A stretch of 61,424 bases of DNA, from NCBI GenBank assembly GCA_015058655.1, contig SVBX01000018.1, positions 1 to 61,424 of the forward strand. The letters run 5' to 3'. Below are positions 16,393 to 24,213 of the stretch, in pieces; position 1 is the first letter of the stretch; each line of letters opens with the position of its first letter. Origin of the DNA: Pseudoselenomonas ruminantium (GTDB taxonomy: Bacteria; Bacillota; Negativicutes; Selenomonadales; Selenomonadaceae). Below the pieces are notes generated by a model that did no database searches, was not told the DNA's origin, and worked only from the letters and a program-made list of their open reading frames with translations. Position numbers and translations under genes: made by a program.

Positions 16393-16443
16393 TTGTAGCT
16401 GCTCCCTACATGTTGTATAATTCGTTTGTTGAATGAATTCAAC
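16393..16443 (+). promoter_or_regulatory. promoter with dyad operator upstream of DUF1858 gene
   Basis: Plus-strand TTGTAG (16393-16398), 17-bp spacer, TATAAT (16416-16421). A perfect dyad GTTGAA-tgaa-TTCAAC lies at 16428-16443, over the expected transcription start. TTGAA-N4-TTCAA resembles CRP/FNR-family operators (TTGAT-N4-ATCAA, TTGAC-N4-GTCAA). Confidence 0.65.
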
Positions 16444-16487
16444 TGTATATAAGTGACTATTATGGCTATATTTCAGGAGGTAAGGAA

Positions 16488-16685
16488 ATGGCTATCACTA
16501 AAGATATGAGCATTCTGGAAGTCGTGCAGCAGTACCCCGATACCGTCGATGTTTTCGTGGAATCCGGCATGGGCTGCCTGGGCTGCGCTGCTGCCCGCTT
16601 CGAGAACATCGAGCAGGGCTGCATGGCTCACGGCATCGACGCTGACGCTCTGGTGGAGAACCTGAACAAGGCCATCGGCGCATAA
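16488..16685 (+). CDS. DUF1858 domain protein
   Basis: 65 aa consisting of a single DUF1858 domain, the small helical fold seen alone or at the N-terminus of ScdA/Ric-type proteins and often encoded with hybrid-cluster proteins. The typical core is present: ITKDMSILEVVQQYPDTVDV then GMGCLGCAAA with two cysteines 3 apart, then a helical tail ending LNKAIGA. The redox-like CxxC motif suggests a role in iron-sulfur or nitrosative stress chemistry, but this is inference. AGGAGG precedes the ATG, and the gene has its own promoter and operator-like dyad. A terminator-like hairpin follows. Confidence 0.85.
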   Translation: MAITKDMSILEVVQQYPDTVDVFVESGMGCLGCAAARFENIEQGCMAHGIDADALVENLNKAIGA

Positions 16686-16699
16686 GGGCAACTTTGTGA

Positions 16700-16736
16700 A
16701 GCAGGGAAACACTTCGGTGGCTCCTTGCTTTTTTGT
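16700..16736 (+). terminator. terminator-like hairpin after DUF1858 gene
   Basis: Imperfect stem with a CAC-TTCG-GTG tip and a following run of six T, 15 bp past the stop. It may only partly terminate, since the next gene starts at 16753 without a clear promoter of its own. Confidence 0.6.
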
Positions 16737-16752
16737 TTGAGGGTGAAATATC

Positions 16753-17181
16753 ATGGCAGAAGACGAGAAAAAAGAGCTAGATCCCCTTGTCACCATGCCT
16801 CATGGCAAGGAGCAGCTCATCAAGATGGAAATCGTGGGCATGATACACGGAGGGGAATCTCCCTACGATGTCATCTCCCATATGGCCAGATGGCTGGAGA
16901 AACAGTCCGGCGAAGCTGGCTATGCAGATTATGTGGATGAGCAGATAAGGGCCGTCTACGGCTTCGCCCTGCAGCATGTGAAGCCCATGGAGGACGAGTT
17001 GCGGGATGTGAAGGCGCGGCTCCTGCGCATCCAGGAGGCTTACAACAACCCTGACTTCTCCGAGGAGGAGCACATCCGTATCGGCTTCGCCGTGGACAGG
17101 CACAAGAAGAATATCAAGCGCCTGGAGGAAATGATCATCAGGGCCAAGGCCGACCATAAGGAACTCATCATGGAGAAATAA
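16753..17181 (+). CDS. hypothetical helical protein
   Basis: 142 aa, not recognised. The protein is highly charged and predicted largely helical, without signal peptide or membrane segment. Two parts can be seen: ~20-75, with MIHGGESPYDVISHMARWLEKQ, and a ~75-142 coiled-coil-like part rich in Glu/Lys/Arg. There are several histidines but no metal motif. GGGTG lies close upstream of the ATG. The gene follows the DUF1858 gene on the same strand and probably shares its transcript by read-through. A strong bidirectional terminator follows. Confidence 0.8.
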   Translation: MAEDEKKELDPLVTMPHGKEQLIKMEIVGMIHGGESPYDVISHMARWLEKQSGEAGYADYVDEQIRAVYGFALQHVKPMEDELRDVKARLLRIQEAYNNPDFSEEEHIRIGFAVDRHKKNIKRLEEMIIRAKADHKELIMEK

Positions 17182-17200
17182 CTCCTTCGCACGACGAGCC

Positions 17201-17249
17201 AAAAACGGGCTGGGACAAATGCTTTCGCATCTGTCCCAGCCCGTTTTTT
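17201..17249. terminator. bidirectional terminator
   Basis: Long stem AAAAACGGGCTGGGACA / TGTCCCAGCCCGTTTTTT with a short loop, between converging genes (the unknown gene ends at 17181, the 3D gene at 17253). A and T runs on both sides make it work on either strand. Confidence 0.9.
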
Positions 17250-17252
17250 CTC

Positions 17253-18056
17253 TTAGTCCAGTACATAAACCGTCACATCCCGGCGACCGAAGTCCATGGC
17301 TTCGCCATAGCTCTCCATGCAGAGATCTATGCGCTCGCCGTAGATGGCACCGCCGGTGTCGGCTGCGATGGCCTCACCGTAGCCCGGGATATAAAGGCGC
17401 GTCCCCAAGGGAATCACATCCGTATCCACAGCTACCACACCACGGCGGGCAACCATGCCCGAGGCCGTGATGCCGTCGCCGCCCCCATCCGTAGGCAGGT
17501 AGGCGGTGGCTTCCATGTTGTATACAGCCGTATAGCGCTGCATACCTCGTGAGGTCTGAACTTGTTCTTCACGTTCCCTGCGAAGTGCCTCGAGTTTAGC
17601 GGCACTGTCGCTTACTGCTATGTCGAGATTGGCTCGAATTTTCGTATCCAGCCCCGGAGCGGCATCCACCAGCTCCAGATTGTAGCCCGACTCGATAAGG
17701 GCGTCCCCAACTGTCTGCTTGCTAGTCAGAACTTCCTTTTTTTGTCCCTCATAAGTGATAGTCACCGGGACAGCACGATAAACATTGATTTCGGTTCTTG
17801 CTTCGTCGATCTTGTGCATTTCGTATTCGTCTTTGGCGCTAAGTTTCACGCCGGCCTTGGCTAATAAAAGCTGCGGGCTTGTGCGGTTGGTGTCGAAGGT
17901 GATGGTCTTGCCATCGGCATTCACCGTCACCTTATGCAGGTTTTCAGGCAGGCTGACACGAGTGAACCCCGTGTTCAGCATCATCATGGCCACCAGCAAA
18001 GAGCACAGGATGATTTTCTTGATTTCGGTAAGTCTTAAACTTCGCTTACAACTCAT
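17253..18056 (-). CDS. yabE: 3D-domain cell-wall protein (YabE/Rpf-like)
   Basis: 267 aa. An N-terminal membrane anchor or signal (~14-32) is followed by DUF348-type repeats (~40-140) and a C-terminal 3D domain (~175-267) with its three conserved aspartates in VAVDTDVIPLG, AADTGGAI and ERIDL. Such proteins are secreted or anchored murein hydrolases related to resuscitation factors and lytic transglycosylase (MltA-like) folds. It is the last gene of the tatD-metG side of the yaaR block, as yabE is in Bacillus. It has its own promoter with a palindromic operator candidate. Confidence 0.88.
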   Translation of the reverse strand: MSCKRSLRLTEIKKIILCSLLVAMMMLNTGFTRVSLPENLHKVTVNADGKTITFDTNRTSPQLLLAKAGVKLSAKDEYEMHKIDEARTEINVYRAVPVTITYEGQKKEVLTSKQTVGDALIESGYNLELVDAAPGLDTKIRANLDIAVSDSAAKLEALRREREEQVQTSRGMQRYTAVYNMEATAYLPTDGGGDGITASGMVARRGVVAVDTDVIPLGTRLYIPGYGEAIAADTGGAIYGERIDLCMESYGEAMDFGRRDVTVYVLD

Positions 18057-18101
18057 TCAATTCCCCCTTTGAGAAAAGAGGAACTGTGAAGAACAGATAA
18101 G

Positions 18102-18142
18102 AGTGTACCATGCCAGATTCGGACCTGTCAAATCTGACAGGT
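18102..18142 (-). promoter_or_regulatory. promoter and palindromic operator of 3D gene
   Basis: Minus-strand TTGACA (18126-18131), 18-bp spacer, TACACT (18102-18107). A perfect dyad ACCTGTCA-aatc-TGACAGGT (18123-18142) covers the -35 box, a good place for a dimeric repressor. The regulator is not identifiable. Confidence 0.6.
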
Positions 18143-18191
18143 TCTATTCTCCCACTTGAAACTGAAAAATGACTGGAAAATGGGAAAAGAG

Positions 18192-18238
18192 AAGTGGTGA
18201 GTGCCTTTTTCTTGAAGGTACTCACCACTTTTAGTATT
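18192..18238 (-). terminator. tatD terminator
   Basis: Stem AAGTGGTGAGT / ACTCACCACTT with T-rich flanks immediately after the tatD stop on the minus strand. Confidence 0.8.
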
Positions 18239-19015
18239 TTATGCTTTTAACCTATACAATTCGCAGGCGTTCTCTGTAGTCTTCTGCGCCACTTCTTCCA
18301 AGGAAATCCCCTTCAGCTCTGCCACCTTTTCCGCCACATAACGGACATAGGCAGGCTCGTTCTGCTTGCCCCGCATGGGGACGGGAGCCAGATAAGGCGC
18401 ATCTGTTTCCACCAGCAGGCGTTCCAAAGGCAGGGCCGCCACTATTTCCGGCAGCTTGGCAGCATTCTTGTAGGTCAAGGGACCATCCACCCCCAGGAAC
18501 CAGTCCAGCTTCAGAACCTCTTTGGCCATTTCCAGGCTGCCGGAGAAGCAGTGGAGCACGCCTCGCAGCCCCCTGCCCTCCTTCTTCAGGATGGCCATGG
18601 TATCGCCGTGGGCGTCACGGTCATGGATGCACACGGGCAGGTGCAGCTGGCGGGCCAGGTCCAGCTGACGGATGAAGATTTCCTGCTGCAGCAGGCGCTT
18701 GTCCTGGTCTTTTTCCCAGTAGTAGTCAAGGCCGATTTCGCCGATGGCCACTACGCCTTTTTCCTCTGTCCAGGCCGCCAGCCTGTCATCATCAGCAGAG
18801 GTCATGGGAAAGGCTTCCTCCGGATGGATGCCCACCCCGGCAAAAACTCCCTCGAACTCGCTGGACAGCGCCACAGCCCGCTCCGAAGACTCCATAGTGT
18901 CACCGAAGTTGATGAGACGGGTGACGCCTGCCGCCTGGGCACGGGCAATGACCTCTTTTTCCTGTCCAAGGAACTTTTTATCATTTAAGTGAGTGTGCGT
19001 ATCTATCAGGTTCAT
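18239..19015 (-). CDS. tatD: TatD family metal-dependent deoxyribonuclease
   Basis: 258-aa TIM-barrel hydrolase of the TatD/YabD family, with DNase activity in characterised members. Metal ligands are visible in order: DTHTHLN (~4-10), FAGVGIHPEEA, the glutamate in AIGEIGLDYYW, the histidine in VCIHDRDAHGDT, HCFSG, and the final aspartate in LLVETDAPYLAP. The start at 19015 has GGAGG 5 nt upstream; the open frame extends 4 codons further. It follows metG, as in Bacillus, but with a ~190-bp palindromic repeat between them. Confidence 0.93.
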   Translation of the reverse strand: MNLIDTHTHLNDKKFLGQEKEVIARAQAAGVTRLINFGDTMESSERAVALSSEFEGVFAGVGIHPEEAFPMTSADDDRLAAWTEEKGVVAIGEIGLDYYWEKDQDKRLLQQEIFIRQLDLARQLHLPVCIHDRDAHGDTMAILKKEGRGLRGVLHCFSGSLEMAKEVLKLDWFLGVDGPLTYKNAAKLPEIVAALPLERLLVETDAPYLAPVPMRGKQNEPAYVRYVAEKVAELKGISLEEVAQKTTENACELYRLKA

Positions 19016-19053
19016 GCTAACCTCCATTCACCAGCCACCGGAACGTAAGCGAA

Positions 19054-19242
19054 GGGCAGGGATATAGCCATAAGCGAAGCGTCGTTGATTTGCGTTAAGA
19101 AAATATTTTTTCCTTTCCAGGCACTTGTGTGCGGAGAATACGTGCAACCGAAGGGCGTTGTTCGGAGCACACATGCTTAGTTCATAGGAAAAAATATTTT
19201 TAGCAAAGCAACAATAGCGTAGCGTTGGCTATATCCCTGCCC
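19054..19242. repeat. ~190-bp imperfect palindrome, family C copy 1
   Basis: Perfect 16-bp terminal inverted repeats, GGGCAGGGATATAGCC (19054-19069) and its complement (19227-19242). Inside are paired AAGCG.. and AAAATATTTTTTCC / GGAAAAAATATTTTT segments. It fills the metG-tatD gap. A shorter relative at 53424-53501 shares the GGCATAGC..ATAAGCG arm. Confidence 0.8.
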
Positions 19243-19258
19243 GGAGCGCTATATTCAA

Positions 19259-20926
19259 TTAGCCATTCTTGGCGTTGAGTTTCCTCTGTTCTTCCCTTTT
19301 CTTCTGCTTGGCCAGCTTGTTGGCCTTGGCCTGGGCGGCTTTGGCGGCCTTGTCATCGGCCCCCTCTTTCTCCACCTCGATGCGGGGGAAAAGCTGCTCT
19401 GCTTCGCCCAGCTGATGGCCGGCGGGGATGCCGCCCCACTCTGCGATATCCTCCAGCTGCACCTCAGCGAAGGGCTTCAACCCCTCGAGGTTCAACTGCT
19501 GCCAGATCTTCGGGGAAGTGGCAGGCATGTAGGGGGAGATAAGCACGGCGATGAAGCGCAGGGACTCGGCCAGATTATAGAGCACATTGGCAAGCTCCTG
19601 CTTCTTGCTCTCGTCCTTGGCCAGAGCCCAGGGAGCTGTCTCGTCAATGTACTTGTTGGAGCGGCTGACAAAAGCCCAGGCTTTTTTGAGGGCTGCAGAC
19701 AGCTCCATCTTGTCCATGTTCTCCCGATAGAACTTCACAGTCTCTGCCGCATCAGCCTTCAAGGACTTGTCAATCTCGGACTCGCCCACGGGCGCAATCA
19801 GCACGCCGCCCTGGAACTTCTTGGCCATGGACAGGGTGCGGTGCAGGAGGTTGCCCAGGTCGTTGGCCAGGTCGGAGTTGATGCGCTCAATCAGGGCATC
19901 GCGGGAGAAGTTGCCGTCCTGCCCCAGGTTGATTTCCCTCAGCAGGAAATAGCGGATGGTGTCAGCGCCGAACTCGTCAATGAGCGCGATGGGGTCAACC
20001 ACATTGCCCTTGGACTTGCTCATCTTATCGCCGTCCACAATGAGCCAGCCGTGGCCGTAAACCTTCTTCGGCAAAGGCAGGTCAAGGGCCATCAGGATGC
20101 AAGGCCAGATGATGGTGTGGAAGCGCACGATTTCCTTGCCCACCAGATGCAGGTCGGCAGGCCAGAACTTCTTGAACATCTCCTCGTTGTCCAGGAAGCC
20201 GATAGGCGTGAGATAGTTGGACAGGGCATCGAACCATACATAGATGACATGCTTCTTGTCCCCGTCATCCATGGGCACAGGCACGCCCCAGTCGAAGGAG
20301 GTGCGTGAGATGCACAGATCTTCCAGGCCCTGCTTGATGAAGTTGATCATCTCGTTGCGGCGGGACTCCGGCTGCAAAAAGTCAGGATTATTCTCGATAT
20401 GGGCCAGGATCCTGTCAGCGTAGTTGCTCATCTTGAAGAAGTAGGCTTCCTCAGTGACCTCCTGCACCGGGCGATGGCAGTCAGGGCAGCAGCCGTTCTC
20501 GTCCAGCTGGTGCTCCGTCCAGTAGCTTTCGCAGGGAGTGCAGTAAAGGCCCTTGTACTCTCCTTTGTAGATATCCCCCTTGGCATAGATGCGGCGGAAG
20601 ATTTCCTGCACCACCTTCTCATGGCGCTGCTCAGTGGTGCGGATGAAGTCATCATTGGAAATGCCCAGCTTCTCCCAAAGGAACTGGAAGCCAGCCACGA
20701 TCTTGTCCACATAAGCCTGAGGCGTAACCCCAGCCTCCTCGGCCTTCTGCTGTATCTTCTGCCCATGCTCGTCAGAGCCAGTCAGGAAAAACACATCATA
20801 GCCAGCCAGGCGCTTGTAGCGGGCAATGGTATCTGCCAGAGTGGTGCAGTAAGCGTGCCCGATATGCAGCTTGGCGCTGGGGTAGTAAATGGGGGTGGTG
20901 ATATAGAACGGTTTCTTTTCAGTCAT
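19259..20926 (-). CDS. metG: methionyl-tRNA synthetase
   Basis: Class I aminoacyl-tRNA synthetase charging tRNA-Met. 555 aa: HIGH-type motif HIGHAYCT (~20-27), a zinc knuckle with four cysteines (YCTPCESYW and CCPDC, ~125-150), the KMSKS loop in GDKMSKSKGN (~297-306), the anticodon-binding helical domain, and a Lys-rich tail. It lacks the C-terminal tRNA-binding EMAP domain of longer MetG proteins. The start at 20926 was chosen over 20947 because of the upstream AGGAGG. Promoter at 20977-21006. Confidence 0.96.
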   Translation of the reverse strand: MTEKKPFYITTPIYYPSAKLHIGHAYCTTLADTIARYKRLAGYDVFFLTGSDEHGQKIQQKAEEAGVTPQAYVDKIVAGFQFLWEKLGISNDDFIRTTEQRHEKVVQEIFRRIYAKGDIYKGEYKGLYCTPCESYWTEHQLDENGCCPDCHRPVQEVTEEAYFFKMSNYADRILAHIENNPDFLQPESRRNEMINFIKQGLEDLCISRTSFDWGVPVPMDDGDKKHVIYVWFDALSNYLTPIGFLDNEEMFKKFWPADLHLVGKEIVRFHTIIWPCILMALDLPLPKKVYGHGWLIVDGDKMSKSKGNVVDPIALIDEFGADTIRYFLLREINLGQDGNFSRDALIERINSDLANDLGNLLHRTLSMAKKFQGGVLIAPVGESEIDKSLKADAAETVKFYRENMDKMELSAALKKAWAFVSRSNKYIDETAPWALAKDESKKQELANVLYNLAESLRFIAVLISPYMPATSPKIWQQLNLEGLKPFAEVQLEDIAEWGGIPAGHQLGEAEQLFPRIEVEKEGADDKAAKAAQAKANKLAKQKKREEQRKLNAKNG

Positions 20927-20976
20927 TAAGCTAAATCCTCCTACCAATGCGAATGAAACATTTTCAGATAAAGGAT

Positions 20977-21030
20977 ATTATAACACCGTTGTTCCAGATT
21001 TGTCGAAGACAAATCTTCCTCTTGGTGTTT
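20977..21030 (-). promoter_or_regulatory. metG promoter within structured hairpin motif, copy 2
   Basis: Minus-strand TCGACA (21001-21006), 18-bp spacer, TATAAT (20977-20982). Upstream and around it is the motif AACACC-AAGAGGAAG-ATTTGT-cttcg-ACAAAT-CTGGAACAAC-GGTGTT, a counterpart of 7747-7798 with covarying stems. The yaaR promoter at 25783-25812 shares the -35, spacer and -10 almost word for word. Confidence 0.65.
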
Positions 21031-21065
21031 CGTCGGCCCAGCTGACATACAGCTTCTATGCACCT

Positions 21066-21911
21066 TTATTCGAGCATGGCCTGATAAACATCCCGGCGGG
21101 AAAGGCCCAGTCTCTTGGCGGTTTCCCGCATGGCTTCTTTCTTAGGCAGGCCTTCTGCCATCAAGCGGTTGCAGAGTTCTGCAGGGGAGAGGACTTCTTC
21201 CTGTGCCTCTGCAGCAGTTTCTTCCCCTGCCCCTTCCACGATGATGACATACTCCCCCCTTGGCTCGTTCTCTTCGTAGTGCGCCAGCAGCTCTGCCAGA
21301 GTCCCCCGGCGGAATTCCTCGAATTTCTTGGTCAGTTCCCGACCTAAGGCAGCCTGGCGGTTTTCTCCCAGCACTTTCCCCATCACCTTGAGCGTTCCCT
21401 TCAAGTGGTGCGGGGCTTCGTAGAAAATCAGGGTTTCCCTGTGACCCCTGACCCCTTCCAATACCTCCTGCTGCTTCTTGCCTGTCTTGGGCAGGAAGCC
21501 AATGAAGGTGAAGGCGGTGGTATCAAGGCCGGAGCAGATGAGAGCAGACAGGCCTGCATTGGCTCCCGGCAGGGGAGAAACCCTGATGCCTGCTTCTATG
21601 GCTAATTGCGCCAGATGGCTGCCGGGGTCGCAGATACCCGGCAGGCCTGCGTCGCTGACGCAGATGAGGTCATGTCCCTCCAGAATATAAGCTATCAGCT
21701 CCGGGCCTTTCTCAAACTTGTTGTGCTCGTGATAGCTGGTGAGTTTCGTGTGTATGTCAAAGTGGGTCAGGAGCTGCCGGGTATGCCTTGTATCCTCGGC
21801 AGCAATCAGCTCCGCTTCCCCCAGCATCCTGACAGCTCTGTAAGTCATATCCTCCAGATTGCCAATGGGGGTGGCGCAGAGATAAAGGGTGCCTTTCTGT
21901 GTTTCTTCCAT
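21066..21911 (-). CDS. rsmI: 16S rRNA 2'-O-ribose C1402 methyltransferase RsmI
   Basis: Works on the same nucleotide as RsmH, adding the 2'-O-methyl group. 281 aa of the tetrapyrrole-methylase fold, with LYLCATPIGNLEDMT at the N-terminus, AAEDTRHTRQLL, VSDAGLPGICDPG (SAM site), GANAGLSAL, FIGFLPK and FYEAPHHL, then a helical C-terminal extension ending in a helix-turn-helix-like stretch. The start at 21911 has an AGGAG site 8 nt upstream; the open frame begins 12 codons earlier. It lies between trmN6 and metG. Confidence 0.95.
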   Translation of the reverse strand: MEETQKGTLYLCATPIGNLEDMTYRAVRMLGEAELIAAEDTRHTRQLLTHFDIHTKLTSYHEHNKFEKGPELIAYILEGHDLICVSDAGLPGICDPGSHLAQLAIEAGIRVSPLPGANAGLSALICSGLDTTAFTFIGFLPKTGKKQQEVLEGVRGHRETLIFYEAPHHLKGTLKVMGKVLGENRQAALGRELTKKFEEFRRGTLAELLAHYEENEPRGEYVIIVEGAGEETAAEAQEEVLSPAELCNRLMAEGLPKKEAMRETAKRLGLSRRDVYQAMLE

Positions 21912-21968
21912 AGTCTTTCTCCTGATAACAAACTTCATGCGAAACAATATTTCGCATCACTAAACGCT

Positions 21969-22023
21969 ACGCCCTTACACGAAATCTAAGCTCCCTCTGC
22001 ACCCACGGCTTGCGCTCGCTAAG
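21969..22023 (-). repeat. 55-bp repeat F, copy 1
   Basis: 55 bp matching 35122-35176 at 45 of 55 positions, with the conserved ACGCCCTT start and GGCTTGC.CTCG.TAAG end. Each copy is preceded on the plus strand by a small hairpin (here GCGAAA-caata-TTTCGC). It lies in the rsmI-trmN6 gap next to repeat B2. Function unknown. Confidence 0.5.
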
Positions 22024-22040
22024 ATTCCACAGCAAAATCA

Positions 22041-22173
22041 GCCTTCCCCTTGAGGGGAAGGTGGCAGCCGCAGGATGACGGATGAGGTGGAACTTGACGC
22101 GATAGGATTCCTATGCTTGTCAATCTGCACCTCATCCGCCCCTATCGGGGCACCTTCTCCTCAAGGAGAAGGC
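22041..22173. repeat. 133-bp palindromic intergenic repeat, copy B2
   Basis: Same family and orientation as 10205-10338, with identical outer GCCTTCCCCTTGAGGGGAAGG, inner GACGGATGAGGTG / CACCTCATCCG arms and a different centre. It starts 5 bp after the trmN6 stop and sits inside a same-strand gene series. Confidence 0.85.
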
Positions 22174-22178
22174 TATTA

Positions 22179-22916
22179 TCATAATCCGTAAATCTTCTTG
22201 ATTTCTTCCGTATAGCCCCCGTCCGCCTCATGGACTATGAGGGGCGGCAGGACTTTCAAGCCGCCCGGGGCTGCCCCCACCACTGCTTCCAGCAGCATCA
22301 TGTTGGGAGCCTTGCCCTCCTTGGGCTGCACCATCTGCAGGAGCTTCACTTCCATCTGGGCCTCATGGAGGGCCACGATAATCTCTCCCAGCCGCTCCGG
22401 CAGGTGCACCATGGCGAAGTGGCCGCCGAAGCGCAGGGCCCAGCGAGCGGCCCGCACCACATCTTTCAAGGTGGCCGTCACCTCATGGCGCGCCCTTGCC
22501 ACCCCCGACAGCTTGGACAGCTGCCCCTCCCCCACGGGACGATAGGGAGGATTGGCCAGCACCAGGTCAAAGGACTCAGGGCGGTACAGTTCCTCGATGG
22601 AACGGTAGTCCCCCTGCCGCACAGCGACTTTCTCCGCCAGCTGGTTCAGCACCATATTCCTTTGCGCCAAGTCAGCCATCACGGGACTTATCTCCACCGC
22701 CTCGACCTTGGCAGCCAGGTCAGCGATCAGCAGGGGGATGACCCCCGTACCGGTGCCCAGTTCCAGCACCCTGTCCTTTTTGTGAACCTTGGGGAAATGC
22801 GCCAGCAGCACTGCGTCCAGCGAGAAGCAGAATTCCTCCGTGTTCTGGATTATCTTCCTCCCCCGGAACATCAGATCATCCAGCCGCTCATTCTCGCGCA
22901 GCTCTATCTGGCTCAT
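22179..22916 (-). CDS. trmN6: tRNA1(Val) (adenine37-N6)-methyltransferase TrmN6-like
   Basis: 245-aa class I SAM methyltransferase of the TrmN6/YabB family. SAM motif I is VLELGTGTGVIPLL (~50-63), the acidic end of strand 2 is EAVEIS, and the N6-adenine catalytic motif LANPPYRP is at ~119-126. It starts with an ATG overlapping the ricT stop (ATGA), so it is translationally coupled. yabB occupies the same place in Bacillus. Repeat B2 follows the stop by 5 bp. The substrate is inferred from family and position. Confidence 0.88.
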   Translation of the reverse strand: MSQIELRENERLDDLMFRGRKIIQNTEEFCFSLDAVLLAHFPKVHKKDRVLELGTGTGVIPLLIADLAAKVEAVEISPVMADLAQRNMVLNQLAEKVAVRQGDYRSIEELYRPESFDLVLANPPYRPVGEGQLSKLSGVARARHEVTATLKDVVRAARWALRFGGHFAMVHLPERLGEIIVALHEAQMEVKLLQMVQPKEGKAPNMMLLEAVVGAAPGGLKVLPPLIVHEADGGYTEEIKKIYGL

Positions 22917-24169
22917 TCCTCCTGCTCCCGGCCGTTTCCGTCACGACCACGGCGCTCGTTCCTGTCCCGCCTGGGGCGGCGGTTGCCACGGTTGCGGCTG
23001 CTCCTTTCGCCATGCTCACGGCGGCTGTTCCTCTCGCCGCCCTCGCCATCGCGGCTGCGGCGCTCCCAACGGGGGTTGCGGTTCTCCCTGCTCCCCTCGG
23101 GGCGCTTGCGCCGCTCCTTGGGCCTGCCGTCATAATGGGGCTTCCTCTCCCTGTCAGTATTCCTGCGGTCACGGCTCCTGCCATGGCCGCTGCGGCTGCC
23201 CTCGTCTTCCTCGCCCAGGGACTCATTCCTGGCCGAGCGCTCCGTGATGGCAGCAATCAAGCTGGCATCAGCCTCATCATCATCATTATCGTCATAGTTC
23301 CTTCTGAAGGCGCGGGACGGCGCAGTGTTCTCCGCCTCATCCTCGTCCTTGCTGACAATATCCTCCCAAGAGGCCACGATGGTGCGGCTGTTATCCAGCA
23401 GCACAGTCGCCGTGCGCTTCTGCTGATTCACGGAGATGACCTTGCCCTCGCCATCGGCAGAAATGACCCGGCTGCCCTGCTCAGGCTCCTGCACCTTGGC
23501 AACCTTGCGGCAGCCGCCGCAGACACCGGCTTCATAACAGTCATTCTCATATTTCAGGCAGCACATGAGGCGTCCACAGATGCCGGAAATCTTGGTGGGA
23601 TTGAGGGAAAGATTCTGCTCCTTGGCCATGCGGATGGACACAGGCTCGAAATCCCCCAAAAAAGAAGCGCAGCAGAGGGGCCTGCCGCAGCAGCCAATCC
23701 CCCCCATGAGCTTCGCTTCGTCCCTGACACCAATCTGCCTGAGCTCGATGCGGGTGCGGAAGACAGAAGCCAGATCCTTCACCAAATCGCGGAAATCGAT
23801 GCGGCCATCAGCTGTGAAATAGAAGATGATTTTCGACAGGTCAAAGGTGTACTCCACCTCCACCAATTTCATGGGCAGGCCGTGCTCTGCAATCTTGGCC
23901 TCGCAGATGCCGAAGGCTTCCTGCTCGCTCTTCTTGTTGTCCTCGATGCGCTGGTGGTCATTTTCCGTAGCGATGCGGAGCACCACTTTCAGAGGTGCTT
24001 TGATCTCGCTGTCCTCCACCTCCCGGGGGCCTACCACGGCCTTGCCGCACTCCACCCCACGGGAAGTTTCCACCACCACATCATCCCCTTGGGCAATAGT
24101 GAGATTGCCAGGAGAAAAATAAAATATCTTGCCCGCCTTCTTGAAGCGGACGCCTATAATCGTCTGCAA
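22913..24169 (-). CDS. ricT: RicT (YaaT/PSP1) with long arginine-rich tail
   Basis: 418 aa. The N-terminal ~260 residues are a complete PSP1/RicT domain, including the Cys-rich GGIGCCGRPLCCASFLG and ICGRLMCCLKYEND segments that ligate iron-sulfur clusters in the RicAFT complex, a factor in mRNA maturation and phosphorelay control in Bacillus. The last ~130 residues are different: an acidic stretch (DDNDDDEAD), then a disordered tail packed with Arg, Gly, Glu, Ser and Asn, of a kind that binds RNA. The start is a TTG with a perfect AGGAGG 6 nt upstream; an ATG at 24208 has none. ricT lies between holB and trmN6, as in Bacillus, though yabA is missing. Confidence 0.92.
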   Translation of the reverse strand: MQTIIGVRFKKAGKIFYFSPGNLTIAQGDDVVVETSRGVECGKAVVGPREVEDSEIKAPLKVVLRIATENDHQRIEDNKKSEQEAFGICEAKIAEHGLPMKLVEVEYTFDLSKIIFYFTADGRIDFRDLVKDLASVFRTRIELRQIGVRDEAKLMGGIGCCGRPLCCASFLGDFEPVSIRMAKEQNLSLNPTKISGICGRLMCCLKYENDCYEAGVCGGCRKVAKVQEPEQGSRVISADGEGKVISVNQQKRTATVLLDNSRTIVASWEDIVSKDEDEAENTAPSRAFRRNYDDNDDDEADASLIAAITERSARNESLGEEDEGSRSGHGRSRDRRNTDRERKPHYDGRPKERRKRPEGSRENRNPRWERRSRDGEGGERNSRREHGERSSRNRGNRRPRRDRNERRGRDGNGREQEE

Positions 24170-24213
24170 AATGATCCTCCTAAATCTATCTGAACCCACC
24201 TGGGACATATTGA

